From Croceicoccus ponticola (GTDB taxonomy: Bacteria > Pseudomonadota > Alphaproteobacteria > Sphingomonadales > Sphingomonadaceae): DNA of 64,000 nucleotides. The notes under the pieces were generated by a model. It searched no databases and was not told the origin of the DNA. It worked only from the letters and a program-made list of their open reading frames with translations. Each line of letters starts with the position of its first letter. The first letter of the stretch is position 1. Below are positions 15,426 to 23,723 of this stretch, one piece after another. The translations under genes and the position numbers were made by a program. The stretch lies in contig NZ_RXOL01000001.1 in NCBI RefSeq assembly GCF_004004515.1, positions 558,001 to 622,000 of the forward strand, in the 5' to 3' direction.

Positions 15426-16355
15426 TCAATATCCTCGTGCGCGATCGATTTCCCCTACAAGCGACGTGCCTTCTGCTTCACGCTGCAGGTTCGCGATCAG
15501 GGAGAATACGGCGGTTTCCTTGCGTGTGACGCCGGCAACGTGGGGGGTGAGGAAAATGCCCGGATGATCGTAGAACGCGTGGCCGGCCGGGAGCGGCTCC
15601 GGGATGGCGACATCGAGCATGGCATATCGCAACTGCCCTGAATCAAGCGCTTCGATAAGGTCTTCTTGCACGAGGTGGCCACCGCGCGCGACGTTGATGA
15701 GCGATGAGCCACGCGGCATCCGTTCAAAGAAATCACGGCACAGGATGCCGCGTGTATCGTCGGTCAAGGGCAGGAGGCACACCAGAATATCGCATTGCGC
15801 AAGAAAAGCATCGAATTCGTAAGGCCCTGCGAAACAGGCGGCGCCCGAAATATCGGTTCGGCTGCGGCTCCATCCCAAGAGCCGGAAGCCGAGCGGCGCA
15901 AGCTTGGCTATGGACGCGCGGCCCAGTTCGCCAAGTCCCATCACGCCCACCGTGCGTTCCGAGCAGAGCAGCACGTCCTCCGGCTCCCACACTCCCTGGC
16001 GCTGGCGCGCGATATAAGTCGGGAGATCGCGGTGCAGTGTAAGCGCGGCCATGGCGACGTATTCGGCCATCGTGTTGGTGATCCCGCTTTCGATCATGCG
16101 GACCACCCGCACGTGCGGCGGCAGGATCGACAGGTCGAGCTGATCCACGCCCGCGCCGATGCTGAACAGGATTTCGAGATTTGGGAGTTTTTCGACAAGG
16201 TCCCGGTCCAGCGTCCATGCGATCAGGTAGCGGATGTCTTCCGGATCGCCGACGTCAGGCCAGCAGCGGAAATCGATGTCGGGCAATTCGCGGGCGACAA
16301 TGGCCTGCCAAAGCGTCCCGCGTTCCGCATCGCCTGTGTGAAGAATCGCGGTCAT
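15426..16355 (-). CDS. 2-hydroxyacid dehydrogenase (glyoxylate/hydroxypyruvate reductase type)
   Basis: A 309-residue NAD(P)-dependent D-isomer 2-hydroxyacid dehydrogenase, close in layout to GhrA. It has the Gly-Leu-Gly-Glu-Leu-Gly Rossmann motif at about 144-149, the Asn-Val-Ala-Arg-Gly-Gly segment with the catalytic Arg near 230, and the Thr-Pro-His-Val-Ala-Gly segment with the catalytic His near 277. It reduces 2-oxo acids such as glyoxylate or hydroxypyruvate. The ATG at 16355 has GAAAGGA upstream and overlaps the stop of the PepSY gene by four bases (ATGA), so it is co-translated with an iron-uptake gene. That partnership is odd and not explained by its usual role. Confidence 0.88.
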   Translation of the reverse strand: MTAILHTGDAERGTLWQAIVARELPDIDFRCWPDVGDPEDIRYLIAWTLDRDLVEKLPNLEILFSIGAGVDQLDLSILPPHVRVVRMIESGITNTMAEYVAMAALTLHRDLPTYIARQRQGVWEPEDVLLCSERTVGVMGLGELGRASIAKLAPLGFRLLGWSRSRTDISGAACFAGPYEFDAFLAQCDILVCLLPLTDDTRGILCRDFFERMPRGSSLINVARGGHLVQEDLIEALDSGQLRYAMLDVAIPEPLPAGHAFYDHPGIFLTPHVAGVTRKETAVFSLIANLQREAEGTSLVGEIDRARGY

Positions 16356-17398
16356 TGGGCAGTCTTTCCTTTCTTGCGCGCGCGCCACCATGCCAGTGGG
16401 CCACTGATCGTGAGGAACAGCAATCCCGCGGCCGCCGCCAGCATCAGCCAGCGACCCGCCACGCCCGCGATCGAACCGGTGTGGATTGGGAGGGTGTAGG
16501 TCCAAAGCGCGTTATTGGCTTCGTATGGGGTGACCGACACGATGGCCTGATCGACGTTCGAAACGATGACCGTGTCGACCGCCCACGCCCCGCCGCGTGG
16601 CGCGAAAAAGTTGATGGCTAAGGTGCCGTCTTGCCGGAATCGGACGTCGCGCGGACGCGATGCCGGAAATTCGGCCTTGGCCAAGGCATAGGCGGCATCG
16701 ATGTCAGCCGGGATCATGGGAATTGGCGTGGCAGAGGCGGGGGAAGGGCCGAAGACGAGGCTGGGGTAGCCCGTCAGAATGCCGGTCAATGCCGTCACCA
16801 ACAGTACACCCGATAGCAAGGCCCCGCTCGACCGGTGCCACGCGCGCAGCTTGAGCCGTTGTGGCATGCGGGCCGGTATTTTCAGCGCCTGCAGCATGCG
16901 CTTTCGCCCCGGCCACCAGTGCCATAGGCCGGTTGCGGCGATGAGCATGAGCGCGAAACCATAGAGGCAGACAAGCAGAAGCCCGAAATTCCCGCCGTTC
17001 AAACGGAAATGCAACTGAAGGGCGGTTTCCAGCGGAAAGTGCCAAATAGATCCGGTCGCGAGCAGTTTTCCATTGCCCGGATCGAGCAGGGCATGGCCAA
17101 CAGCGCCGTCATATCCATCGAGTTGGGCAAAAGCTGTGCCGTCGTCATGCTGCGGCAGGAAAATCCGTACAATCCGCCTCTTGGGCTGAGCGTTTTCCGC
17201 CGAAGCGGCGAGAACCGACAGCGGCACGATCTGGCCGGGAGCGCTGATCCGCGCCGGCTCCATCACGGCGGAAAGGTCGTCGCGAAACAGCAGGGCGCCG
17301 CCCGTCACTGCCTGCATGGCGAGCAGCGGCGCAAAAACCAACGCGATCCAGCGGTGAATGGAGAGAAGGGTGCGCGGTTTCATCGATTGCGCGACCAT
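16352..17398 (-). CDS. PepSY-associated transmembrane protein (putative ferric-siderophore reductase)
   Basis: A protein of about 348 residues in the PepSY-TM family. It has an N-terminal helix (Ser-Ile-His-Arg-Trp-Ile-Ala), a large periplasmic PepSY region, two central helices near 150-210 including a His-Trp-Trp-Pro-Gly-Arg segment, and a C-terminal helix. Conserved His residues in the helices could bind haem. Proteins of this type next to TonB siderophore receptors are thought to reduce iron taken from siderophores. It lies just downstream of such a receptor on the same strand, although a strong hairpin separates them. The start is uncertain: ATGs at 17398 and 17383 are both possible and neither has a clear ribosome binding site. 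Confidence 0.82.
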   Translation of the reverse strand: MVAQSMKPRTLLSIHRWIALVFAPLLAMQAVTGGALLFRDDLSAVMEPARISAPGQIVPLSVLAASAENAQPKRRIVRIFLPQHDDGTAFAQLDGYDGAVGHALLDPGNGKLLATGSIWHFPLETALQLHFRLNGGNFGLLLVCLYGFALMLIAATGLWHWWPGRKRMLQALKIPARMPQRLKLRAWHRSSGALLSGVLLVTALTGILTGYPSLVFGPSPASATPIPMIPADIDAAYALAKAEFPASRPRDVRFRQDGTLAINFFAPRGGAWAVDTVIVSNVDQAIVSVTPYEANNALWTYTLPIHTGSIAGVAGRWLMLAAAAGLLFLTISGPLAWWRARKKGKTAQ

Positions 17399-17413
17399 AT
17401 ACCGTAAACTGCC

Positions 17414-17451
17414 AAATCGCCGACCCGGTTCAGTGACCGGATCGGCGATTT
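17414..17451 (-). terminator. Strong hairpin after the TonB-dependent receptor gene
   Basis: A 10-bp stem (AAATCGCCGA / TCGGCGATTT) is extended by a further 5 bp after one mismatch (CCGGT / ACCGG), with a 6-base loop. It lies 12 bases beyond the receptor stop and ends in TTT on the leftward transcript, so it probably attenuates read-through into the PepSY gene. Confidence 0.6.
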
Positions 17452-17463
17452 GCGGGGGATGGA

Positions 17464-19659
17464 TCAGAAGAAGAAATCTACCCGACCGGTAATAGCGCGC
17501 GGCGCACCGGGCATCACCCACCAGCGGTGGTACGAGGCCGGGTAATAAGTTTCGTCAAGGACGTTGGTGACGTTGACGCTGAGGCGAACCGACTCGTCAG
17601 GCTCGTACGAAGCCATGGCGCGGACCAGAGTGTAACCGGGCAGGTAGAAATCGGTGCCCGTTTCGCCGAGCCGCTTGCTGACGTAGTTCACGCCGCCGCC
17701 GATCGTCGCCCTGCCTGCGGTGCCGAGATCGAAACCCTTGGTCAGCAGCAGGTTGGCCTGATGCTTGGGGATGTTGATCAGCGGATCGCCCGGGTTGATC
17801 GCAAGGCCAAAGTCCTTGTCGCCACCCGTCGTCGACCACTCCGCGTCAGTATACGCATAGTTCGCGATGAGCGACAAATCGCCCGGCAGATTGGCGGTGA
17901 CGTCCGCCTCTAGGCCTTTGCTCTTCGCAGCGCCGGCGGCGACCGACTGGCCGGAACCGGCTGGATCCGATGTTAGGATGTTGTCCTTCTTCATTGAGTA
18001 GACCGCGAGCGTCGCGTTGATCGCATCATCATTCGACGTGAAGCGCAGGCCCGCCTCATAGGACGTGCTGGTTTCAGGCACGAACGTGTCGCCGTCTGGA
18101 TCGACGCCGCTATTCGGACGGAAGCCCTCGCCATATGCGGCGTAGACGCCCAGCGTATCGGTCAGTTCGTAGAGTACGCCGACAGTCGGGCTGAACCGCT
18201 CGCGCACGTTCACCGTCGTGACGGGGACGGCGAGAGTGGGGCGGTGATCGACAAATCGCTGGTTGAAGTGATCGAAGCGGCCTCCGAGGCGCAGCTTGAG
18301 GCGTTCGGTAATGTCGATCTGGTCCTGGAAATAGATGCCCCACGCCTTCTGCGTCTCGTCCGAATCCGTGACGTAGGTCGCGCCGGGGGCCGGCGGGATC
18401 GGGTTGGGCAGCTGGCCATAGACCGGGTCGTAGATGTTGATCGCGTTGCTGGCGGCCGTGATCGGCGTTCCGGCGACATAATTTCCCGGACGAATGCGCG
18501 TCTGGAACAGGTCGAGCTTGAACACGTCGTAGTCTGCGCCGACGAGGACGTGATGCGTCAGCGGGCCGGTATAGAGCTTGCCCGAGAGTTCGCCGCGGAT
18601 CGTCTTGTTGATCGCGCCATAGTCGCGGAAGCGACGCTGGCGAGCCAGGTTTTCGCCATCGTTGTCGATCGTCTGGCGACCGGCCGCGAGTTCGGCGTCG
18701 GACGAGAAGCCCACGAAGCTGGTGTCGCGGTAGCCCGCGCCAACCAGCAGGAACCAGTTGCGCGAGAACTGCTGCTGGAACTGGAGCTGGTGGCCAAGCA
18801 CGTCGACCTCGGTCGGTCCGTCGCCGGGTTCGCCGAGGAAGCGTGAATTGGGGATGAGGCCGAGCTTGCCGTCGACTGCGACGACGCCGCGTTCGAACGG
18901 CACGTTGTTATCGACGTACTCCATCTCGTAGCTGATCTTGGTGGTGTTGGTCGGCGCCCACAGGATCGAGGGCGACGCGACCACCTTGTTCGATTCGACG
19001 GTGTCGCGGAACGATCCGGCATCCTGCGCCGCGCCGTTGACGCGAACGGCTAACGTGTCGCTGAGCGCGAGGTTGTAATCGGCCTCGACCCGATAGGTTT
19101 CGAAGCTGCCCGCCGACACGGCGAAGCTGCCGAAGGTATCCGCGAGGTCGGCCTTCTTGGTGGTGATGTTGATCGTGCCGCCCGGCTCGCCGCGCCCGAA
19201 GACCGCTCCGTTAGGGCCTTTCAGGATCTCAATCCGCTCGATGTTCGAAGCATCGCGAGTGCCGCCGTATCCGCGGCCACCGTTGAAGCCGTTGACAAGG
19301 AAGCCCGAGGGAAAGTTCTCGTCACCCGCGAAGCCGCGGATCGCGAACGAGTCCCAAAGACCGCCGAAGCTGTTCTGGCGCGAAATGCCGCTGGCCAGGT
19401 CGAGGCCGTCGGCCAGACCGGTGATGTTAAGCTCCTTCAGCACCGCGCCGTCGAGCGTCTGCACCGTCTGCGGGATCTCGGTCAGCGGGACGTCGCCACG
19501 ATATTGCTGACGAAGGCCTGTTACGACGATCGCGCCATCATCCGCGGTCTCACCAGCGCCAGTCCCGTCGGCATCCTGTGCCAGCGCGGCGCCTGGAATG
19601 GCGAACATCGCGGTACTGGCGATGAGCGAAGAAAAAATGGCAGACTTCCAATTTGTCAT
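17464..19659 (-). CDS. TonB-dependent siderophore-type receptor
   Basis: A 731-residue outer-membrane receptor. It has a signal peptide (1-27, ending Ala-Leu-Ala-Gln), a TonB-box-like Ala-Ile-Val-Val-Thr-Gly stretch, a plug domain (about 50-160, with Ile-Arg-Gly-Phe and the Ile-Glu-Ile-Leu-Lys-Gly-Pro segment) and a 22-strand barrel ending in Val-Asp-Phe-Phe-Phe. The Asp-Glu-Thr-Tyr-Tyr-Pro-Ala-Ser-Tyr segment near the end is typical of FhuE/FpvA-like ferric-siderophore receptors. A PepSY reductase gene lies downstream, supporting iron uptake. The ATG at 19659 has GAGGGG nearby. The HupE-type metal module is encoded upstream on the same strand but after its own terminator. Confidence 0.92.
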   Translation of the reverse strand: MTNWKSAIFSSLIASTAMFAIPGAALAQDADGTGAGETADDGAIVVTGLRQQYRGDVPLTEIPQTVQTLDGAVLKELNITGLADGLDLASGISRQNSFGGLWDSFAIRGFAGDENFPSGFLVNGFNGGRGYGGTRDASNIERIEILKGPNGAVFGRGEPGGTINITTKKADLADTFGSFAVSAGSFETYRVEADYNLALSDTLAVRVNGAAQDAGSFRDTVESNKVVASPSILWAPTNTTKISYEMEYVDNNVPFERGVVAVDGKLGLIPNSRFLGEPGDGPTEVDVLGHQLQFQQQFSRNWFLLVGAGYRDTSFVGFSSDAELAAGRQTIDNDGENLARQRRFRDYGAINKTIRGELSGKLYTGPLTHHVLVGADYDVFKLDLFQTRIRPGNYVAGTPITAASNAINIYDPVYGQLPNPIPPAPGATYVTDSDETQKAWGIYFQDQIDITERLKLRLGGRFDHFNQRFVDHRPTLAVPVTTVNVRERFSPTVGVLYELTDTLGVYAAYGEGFRPNSGVDPDGDTFVPETSTSYEAGLRFTSNDDAINATLAVYSMKKDNILTSDPAGSGQSVAAGAAKSKGLEADVTANLPGDLSLIANYAYTDAEWSTTGGDKDFGLAINPGDPLINIPKHQANLLLTKGFDLGTAGRATIGGGVNYVSKRLGETGTDFYLPGYTLVRAMASYEPDESVRLSVNVTNVLDETYYPASYHRWWVMPGAPRAITGRVDFFF

Positions 19660-19905
19660 GATCTGACCCCTCAAAAAGAAAAAAGCTAGGTCCTGCGATT
19701 TTTTCGGGATGTCTGGAAGATCGGTCGGAAACCCCTCGTTTCCCTGCCGACCCTGACCAGCAACCTCTCTATTTCCACAATGCAATCTTATGCGCCGCAA
19801 TCGGCAATATTTAGTCGAAACCCATCCTTCGCGCGGTTGAATATGACGAAATGGAGACGTTCACCGCGCAATATGCTGTCATGCAAAAACGTGGCTCTCA
19901 GGATT
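19660..19905. promoter_or_regulatory. Upstream region of the TonB-dependent receptor
   Basis: This gene-free region should carry the leftward receptor promoter. It is AT-richer than its surroundings, with oligo-T stretches near the start codon. I cannot point to a secure Fur or other iron box. No ORF in it looks real. Confidence 0.4.
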
Positions 19906-19932
19906 AAAAAGGCCGGGCTGCGAGGCCCGGCC
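19906..19932 (-). terminator. Intrinsic terminator of the DUF1624/HupE operon
   Basis: A perfect 8-bp GC stem, GGCCGGGC / GCCCGGCC, has a 6-base loop and is followed on the leftward transcript by TTTTT. It lies about 45 bases after the DUF1624 stop. This is the most canonical rho-independent terminator in the window and sets the 3' border of the five-gene module. Confidence 0.85.
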
Positions 19933-19977
19933 GGTGGAATTTTGCGGTTGGCATGAAAAGCCCCGGAGCAATCCCGG

Positions 19978-21192
19978 TCAGAGATATTTGAGCCACCAGA
20001 TATCACGGCGACGCTGTTTCAGTCCTGCAAACCAGCGGGTCGGGAAATAAAGGGCCGGCATCAGGATAAGCACCCAGAGCCATACGGTCGAAAGATTGTC
20101 GACGCCGAACACGGTGCCCTTCACCGGACCGTAGATTGCAAGCGCAACGTTATAGATCAGCTTCAGCGCATAGAGATGCAGGATGTAAAAGAACATCGGC
20201 GCGCCGCCGAAATAGGCGAGGTGCGGGAGGATCGCGTGGTCCTGATATTTCTCAAACAGCGCCAGAAGCAGGCAACCGACACCTACCGTCGGCATCAAGA
20301 AGAGGAGCGAGGGCGGATACTTGGTCATCGCAAGGAAGCTCATCACAGTGCGCAATGGGTTCTCGCCGACGAACCACGGCTTGTCGCCATAGATGTTGAC
20401 GTAGCGCAGGACGACGAACCCGATGATCAGGCCGAGCCCAAGCTGGACAAGACGTCGGATACGACTGGACGGTTCCACACCACGCCCGAACCATGAACCG
20501 GATGCATAACCGAGCAGGATCAGCCCGATCCACGGCAGAACCGGATATGTCGTCTTGGCCATCAGCCCGCCGCCGATTTCGAACATCTCGCGCTGATGCA
20601 ACAGCGCCCATGGAATGAACATTGGCGACCCCGGTGCGAACGTAATTGGGTCCAGCAAGTTGTGCAGGCAGACGATGGCAAGGCCGAGCGAGACTTGTGC
20701 GACGCGCGGAAGATGGATGAGTGCGGCCAGCGCGATCATGCTGACGCCAATGGCCCAAATGACTTGAAGCCAGAAATTGGGCGGCGGGAAAACCAGCGGT
20801 TGTGTCGGCCATGCAAATCCAACGACTGTCACTTCGAGGAACAGCAGAAACAGGCCGCGGGTGAAAAGGAACTTCGAAAGCTCGGCCTTCGTGTGCGATT
20901 GCCCATAGAGATAGGCTGACAGGCCGGTCAGTGCGACGAAAGTCGGCGCACAGAAAGTCGACAGAAGCCGCGTGAAGAACAGACCCGGATCGGTCGTGGT
21001 CGCATCGACCGGATCGGTCACTTGCATATACAGGAAAAACGTTTCGCGGACGTGATCCACCAACATGAATAGCATCACCAGCCCGCGCAGGGCGTCGATG
21101 GCGATGAGCCGGGTGCGTGCCTTTGCCGCGGCCAATGTAGCCGGGGGTGGTGGCAGCGTGTCGCGTGCCAACGGCTGGGCAATCGTCGTCAT
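19978..21192 (-). CDS. DUF1624 / heparan-alpha-glucosaminide N-acetyltransferase-like membrane protein
   Basis: A 404-residue integral membrane protein with about ten hydrophobic segments. The N-terminal landmark Ala-Ile-Asp-Ala-Leu-Arg-Gly-Leu-Val-Met is that of the acyltransferase-3/HGSNAT-like superfamily (DUF1624), whose members move acyl groups across membranes. A His in the following Leu-Val-Asp-His-Val-Arg segment is the likely catalytic or binding residue. It is the last gene of a five-gene leftward run with HupE and DUF4198 proteins and stops before a clear terminator. The ATG at 21192 has GGGAGAG before it; an ATG at 21210 is less likely. Its role in a metal-type operon is not known. 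Confidence 0.82.
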   Translation of the reverse strand: MTTIAQPLARDTLPPPPATLAAAKARTRLIAIDALRGLVMLFMLVDHVRETFFLYMQVTDPVDATTTDPGLFFTRLLSTFCAPTFVALTGLSAYLYGQSHTKAELSKFLFTRGLFLLFLEVTVVGFAWPTQPLVFPPPNFWLQVIWAIGVSMIALAALIHLPRVAQVSLGLAIVCLHNLLDPITFAPGSPMFIPWALLHQREMFEIGGGLMAKTTYPVLPWIGLILLGYASGSWFGRGVEPSSRIRRLVQLGLGLIIGFVVLRYVNIYGDKPWFVGENPLRTVMSFLAMTKYPPSLLFLMPTVGVGCLLLALFEKYQDHAILPHLAYFGGAPMFFYILHLYALKLIYNVALAIYGPVKGTVFGVDNLSTVWLWVLILMPALYFPTRWFAGLKQRRRDIWWLKYL

Positions 21193-21220
21193 AACAGACT
21201 CTCCCGTCATTGCGTCCCGG

Positions 21221-21817
21221 TCAAGGGCGGTAGATATCCTTGTAAAATCCGGAAACTTTCATCTTCACGGTGATCGGCGTCTCGCCCTTGTTGCGCCAGT
21301 ACCAGCCGTGGCTGCCATCAAACGGCGCTGTAAACGTGCCGGACTGGGCGGTGGTTGCCTTGTCGATCCAGTAACTGGTGAATTCATCATCGGCGGCGTT
21401 GGGCGGCTCGCCGTGCATGTCCACCTTCACCGGTCCGCCGGTTGTCTCCCAACTAAACACGAAGCTATCGCCCTTGGCCATGTGCGCCTTGAGCTCGATG
21501 CCGCTGTGCGGGGCCAGTTCGATCGTCTCGGCATCTTCGCGCCACGGGGTGGCGGCTTCGATAGAAGCTTGGGTGGGTACCGGAATACCGAGAGATACTG
21601 CCGCGGCCGGAACGTTCTCTACTTCTGCATCCTGGACGCCCATGCCGGCGATGCCGATTGCACTACCGACCCCGGTCGGATCCACGCCCGCCTCTGCCGG
21701 CAGGACGAAAAGAACGATAACCGCCCCGGCAACCGCGAGCGCGGCAAGCGACGCCTTGGCCAGCGCAGCGGGAGATGCCTGCGCCGTGGGCGGGACGGTG
21801 GCTGTGGATGCGTTCAT
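21221..21817 (-). CDS. Membrane-anchored periplasmic protein (HupE-associated anchor protein)
   Basis: A 198-residue protein with a short cytoplasmic Ala/Thr-rich N-terminus, one membrane helix at about 25-45 and a periplasmic domain. The C-terminal 110 residues predict a beta-sandwich with Trp-Glu-Thr-Thr-Gly-Gly-Pro-Val, His-Gly-Glu-Pro-Pro and Gly-Trp-Tyr-Trp-Arg-Asn segments. That layout recalls small ligand-binding sandwich domains. Similar proteins are annotated as transmembrane anchor proteins beside HupE/UreJ genes. Here it starts one base after the HupE stop. It could hold or present a metal or metallophore at the inner membrane. Function is inferred only from context. Confidence 0.7.
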   Translation of the reverse strand: MNASTATVPPTAQASPAALAKASLAALAVAGAVIVLFVLPAEAGVDPTGVGSAIGIAGMGVQDAEVENVPAAAVSLGIPVPTQASIEAATPWREDAETIELAPHSGIELKAHMAKGDSFVFSWETTGGPVKVDMHGEPPNAADDEFTSYWIDKATTAQSGTFTAPFDGSHGWYWRNKGETPITVKMKVSGFYKDIYRP

Positions 21818-21818
21818 G

Positions 21819-22553
21819 TCATGCCCCTTGCGTAAAATAGCCTGTGAGCTGGTAGCCGACCAGGATGAAGCCCGCGCTCATCAGCGCGGCATTGGCGGTC
21901 AGTGCCGTGCGCTGGAAACTTGGCGACAGCCGCCAGAAGTTCATCGCGATCAGGATGACGGCCAGCGCCATGAACTGGCCAAGTTCGACCCCGACGTTGA
22001 AGGCGAGGAGGTTCGGAACCAGCCCCTCTTGCGACAGGGTCAGGTCCTGCAACTTGGTGGCAAGGCCAAAACCGTGGAACAGGCCGAAAACCAGCACTGC
22101 CTTTTTCGGATCGGGACGCCAACCGAACACGGTAGTGAACCCGTCAAGGTTGTCGAAAGCCTTGTACGCGACCGATAATCCGATGATTGCATCGACGATA
22201 TATGCATTGGCGCGGATGTCGAAGATGGTGCCGACCAGCAGTGTCGTGCTGTGGCCGATGGCAAACAGCGTCACATAGATGCCGACGTCCTTCATCCGGT
22301 AGAGGAAGAATACGACGCCTGCCAGAAACAGCAGGTGATCGTACCCCGTCACCATGTGCTTGGCGCCAAGGTACATGTACGGGATTAGATTGATCCCGCT
22401 CGTCCCTTCAATAAATTCCTGGTCGCTTTCCGCGACGCCATGCGCCTGTGCCACGCCGCTGATCGCGAGAAAGGCCAGGCTGACGGCGATGGCACCCACG
22501 GCCCGGGCCGCGCCAGTGGCGCGACCCGTCGAAGAGACGAAGGAACTGATCAT
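21819..22553 (-). CDS. HupE/UreJ family membrane protein (putative metal permease)
   Basis: A 244-residue protein with an N-terminal signal-like segment ending Ala-Gln-Ala-His and about six membrane helices. The His-Met-Val-Thr-Gly-Tyr-Asp-His segment with Phe-Leu-Ala-Gly-Val, the Ile-Gly-His-Ser-Thr-Thr segment and the Leu-Phe-His-Gly-Phe-Gly segment are hallmarks of the HupE/UreJ family. Family members in hydrogenase and urease loci import nickel, while others are linked to cobalt or copper. The conserved His and Asp residues lie within helices as expected for ligands. No hydrogenase or urease gene is in the window, so the metal here is open. Confidence 0.85.
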   Translation of the reverse strand: MISSFVSSTGRATGAARAVGAIAVSLAFLAISGVAQAHGVAESDQEFIEGTSGINLIPYMYLGAKHMVTGYDHLLFLAGVVFFLYRMKDVGIYVTLFAIGHSTTLLVGTIFDIRANAYIVDAIIGLSVAYKAFDNLDGFTTVFGWRPDPKKAVLVFGLFHGFGLATKLQDLTLSQEGLVPNLLAFNVGVELGQFMALAVILIAMNFWRLSPSFQRTALTANAALMSAGFILVGYQLTGYFTQGA

Positions 22554-22560
22554 CGCGCGA

Positions 22561-22947
22561 TCACTTCATCTGAAAGGTGGCGAAAGTCTTGGCTGCCGGG
22601 CCCTTGCCGACCAGCGCGACGACGACTTTCGAACCTGCGCCCAACTTCAGGCCCGCGGCGGTAAAGCGATTGCCGGTAACAGGCTTTAGCGCCGTCGTGG
22701 TCTTCTGCCCCGCGGCCGAAGTCACGATCAACTTCGCATCGAAACCACTTGCGGCCAGCGGTTCGTCTTCTTCGGTGAGGTAAATGTCCACGCCCTTGGC
22801 GGTCTTCACCAGTTCGAACATGATCTCGCCGGTCATCTGGACGACGCCGCCGTGCGACGGCTTCATGCTGCCATGGGCAAGGGCGGGTGCGCTCATGCCG
22901 ACCACAAGCGTTGCGGCAAGGGCGGCGGTTAGGAAACGGTTCTTCAT
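22561..22947 (-). CDS. Small periplasmic protein with HGG metal-binding-type motif
   Basis: A 128-residue protein with a signal peptide (1-24, ending Ala-Leu-Ala). The mature part begins His-Gly-Ser-Met-Lys-Pro-Ser-His-Gly-Gly-Val-Val, which resembles the His-Gly-Gly motif of small periplasmic domains found with heavy-metal transporters. A beta-rich region follows, with a Tyr-Leu-Thr-Glu-Glu-Asp-Glu acidic segment and Ala/Lys/Val-rich strands. It could be a periplasmic metal chaperone for the HupE permease encoded seven bases downstream. The ATG at 22947 is preceded by GAAGGATAA. The similarity is a motif-level judgement only. Confidence 0.75.
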   Translation of the reverse strand: MKNRFLTAALAATLVVGMSAPALAHGSMKPSHGGVVQMTGEIMFELVKTAKGVDIYLTEEDEPLAASGFDAKLIVTSAAGQKTTTALKPVTGNRFTAAGLKLGAGSKVVVALVGKGPAAKTFATFQMK

Positions 22948-22970
22948 GCTATTATCCTTCTGCGATAGGA

Positions 22971-23723
22971 TCATTCGGGAAGATGCGGCAGGACGAAGGA
23001 CAATGTCGCCCGTTCTTCCATCCGGTCGTACTTTGCGGGCTTGTCGCTACCCGTGATCAGGATGCCGACCACCACGTTCAGCCCTTGGTTGCGTAGGCGT
23101 ATAGTGGTTGTGCCGTCACTGGCGGTCAATGCGGGCGTTTCATCTGGATCTGTCACATATTCGGTCAGGATCTGTACGCCCGGAACCGGCTTGCCCTTGT
23201 AGAGCGCCTTCACCATGAGCGGAGCGCCCTTGCTTTCGGGGATCGCGCCAACCGGAACGATCTGCAATGTCTGGCTGGCGATGACCGGGACCTTGGCGTC
23301 GAGCGCATTGAGGTGGACGGCATATTTGAAGTTGTGTTCGGAAACCTCAATCGCGCCTTCAACCTCGTCCTTTCCCTTATTGTGCCAGCGACCCGCTGCG
23401 TCCTTGGTCCACATGCCATAGTCCATGGCCGCGGCGATAACCGAGACGGGTTCATCACTGTCGACGACCGGGATCGCGCCAGCGGCCCGCAAGCTTGTCG
23501 CGACGGCCTGGCCTTCGGCATCGAACCCTTCGATCGAGGTGATCTTGTCCAACCGTGAAACGGCGTCGAGATCGTCTGCTCCAACGCCGTAGATCAGGGC
23601 AATCTGCTTGGCGCGTTGCGCAAACCATATGCCGTGCGCGTTGGCGGGGATGCTGGTTGCAGCACCGGCCACTGCGGCCAGGCAGCAAATGGCGGCGGAA
23701 ATGTACTTGGATGGGCGCTTCAT
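22971..23723 (-). CDS. DUF4198 family periplasmic protein
   Basis: A 250-residue protein with a signal peptide (1-29, ending Ala-Asn-Ala) followed at once by His-Gly-Ile-Trp-Phe-Ala, the typical mature start of DUF4198 proteins, where the first His can bind metal. The rest predicts two beta domains, with a C-terminal carboxypeptidase-like or Ig-like domain (Val-Pro-Gly-Val-Gln-Ile-Leu-Thr-Glu). DUF4198 proteins occur with nickel and cobalt uptake genes and with TonB receptors. It is the first gene of the five-gene module. The start follows a 360-bp gene-free region that should contain the promoter. Confidence 0.82.
   Translation of the reverse strand: MKRPSKYISAAICCLAAVAGAATSIPANAHGIWFAQRAKQIALIYGVGADDLDAVSRLDKITSIEGFDAEGQAVATSLRAAGAIPVVDSDEPVSVIAAAMDYGMWTKDAAGRWHNKGKDEVEGAIEVSEHNFKYAVHLNALDAKVPVIASQTLQIVPVGAIPESKGAPLMVKALYKGKPVPGVQILTEYVTDPDETPALTASDGTTTIRLRNQGLNVVVGILITGSDKPAKYDRMEERATLSFVLPHLPE

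Noticed and set aside
15393-15641. Plus-strand 82-codon ORF with a GAGGTGGA-like site upstream
   Set aside because: Most of it overlaps the 3' end of the 2-hydroxyacid dehydrogenase gene antisense, and it has no recognisable composition.
19659-19673. TGA-N9-TCA match (iron-box-like) at the TonB receptor start
   Set aside because: A six-base constraint occurs often by chance, it overlaps the start codon, and RirA is not typical of this group.
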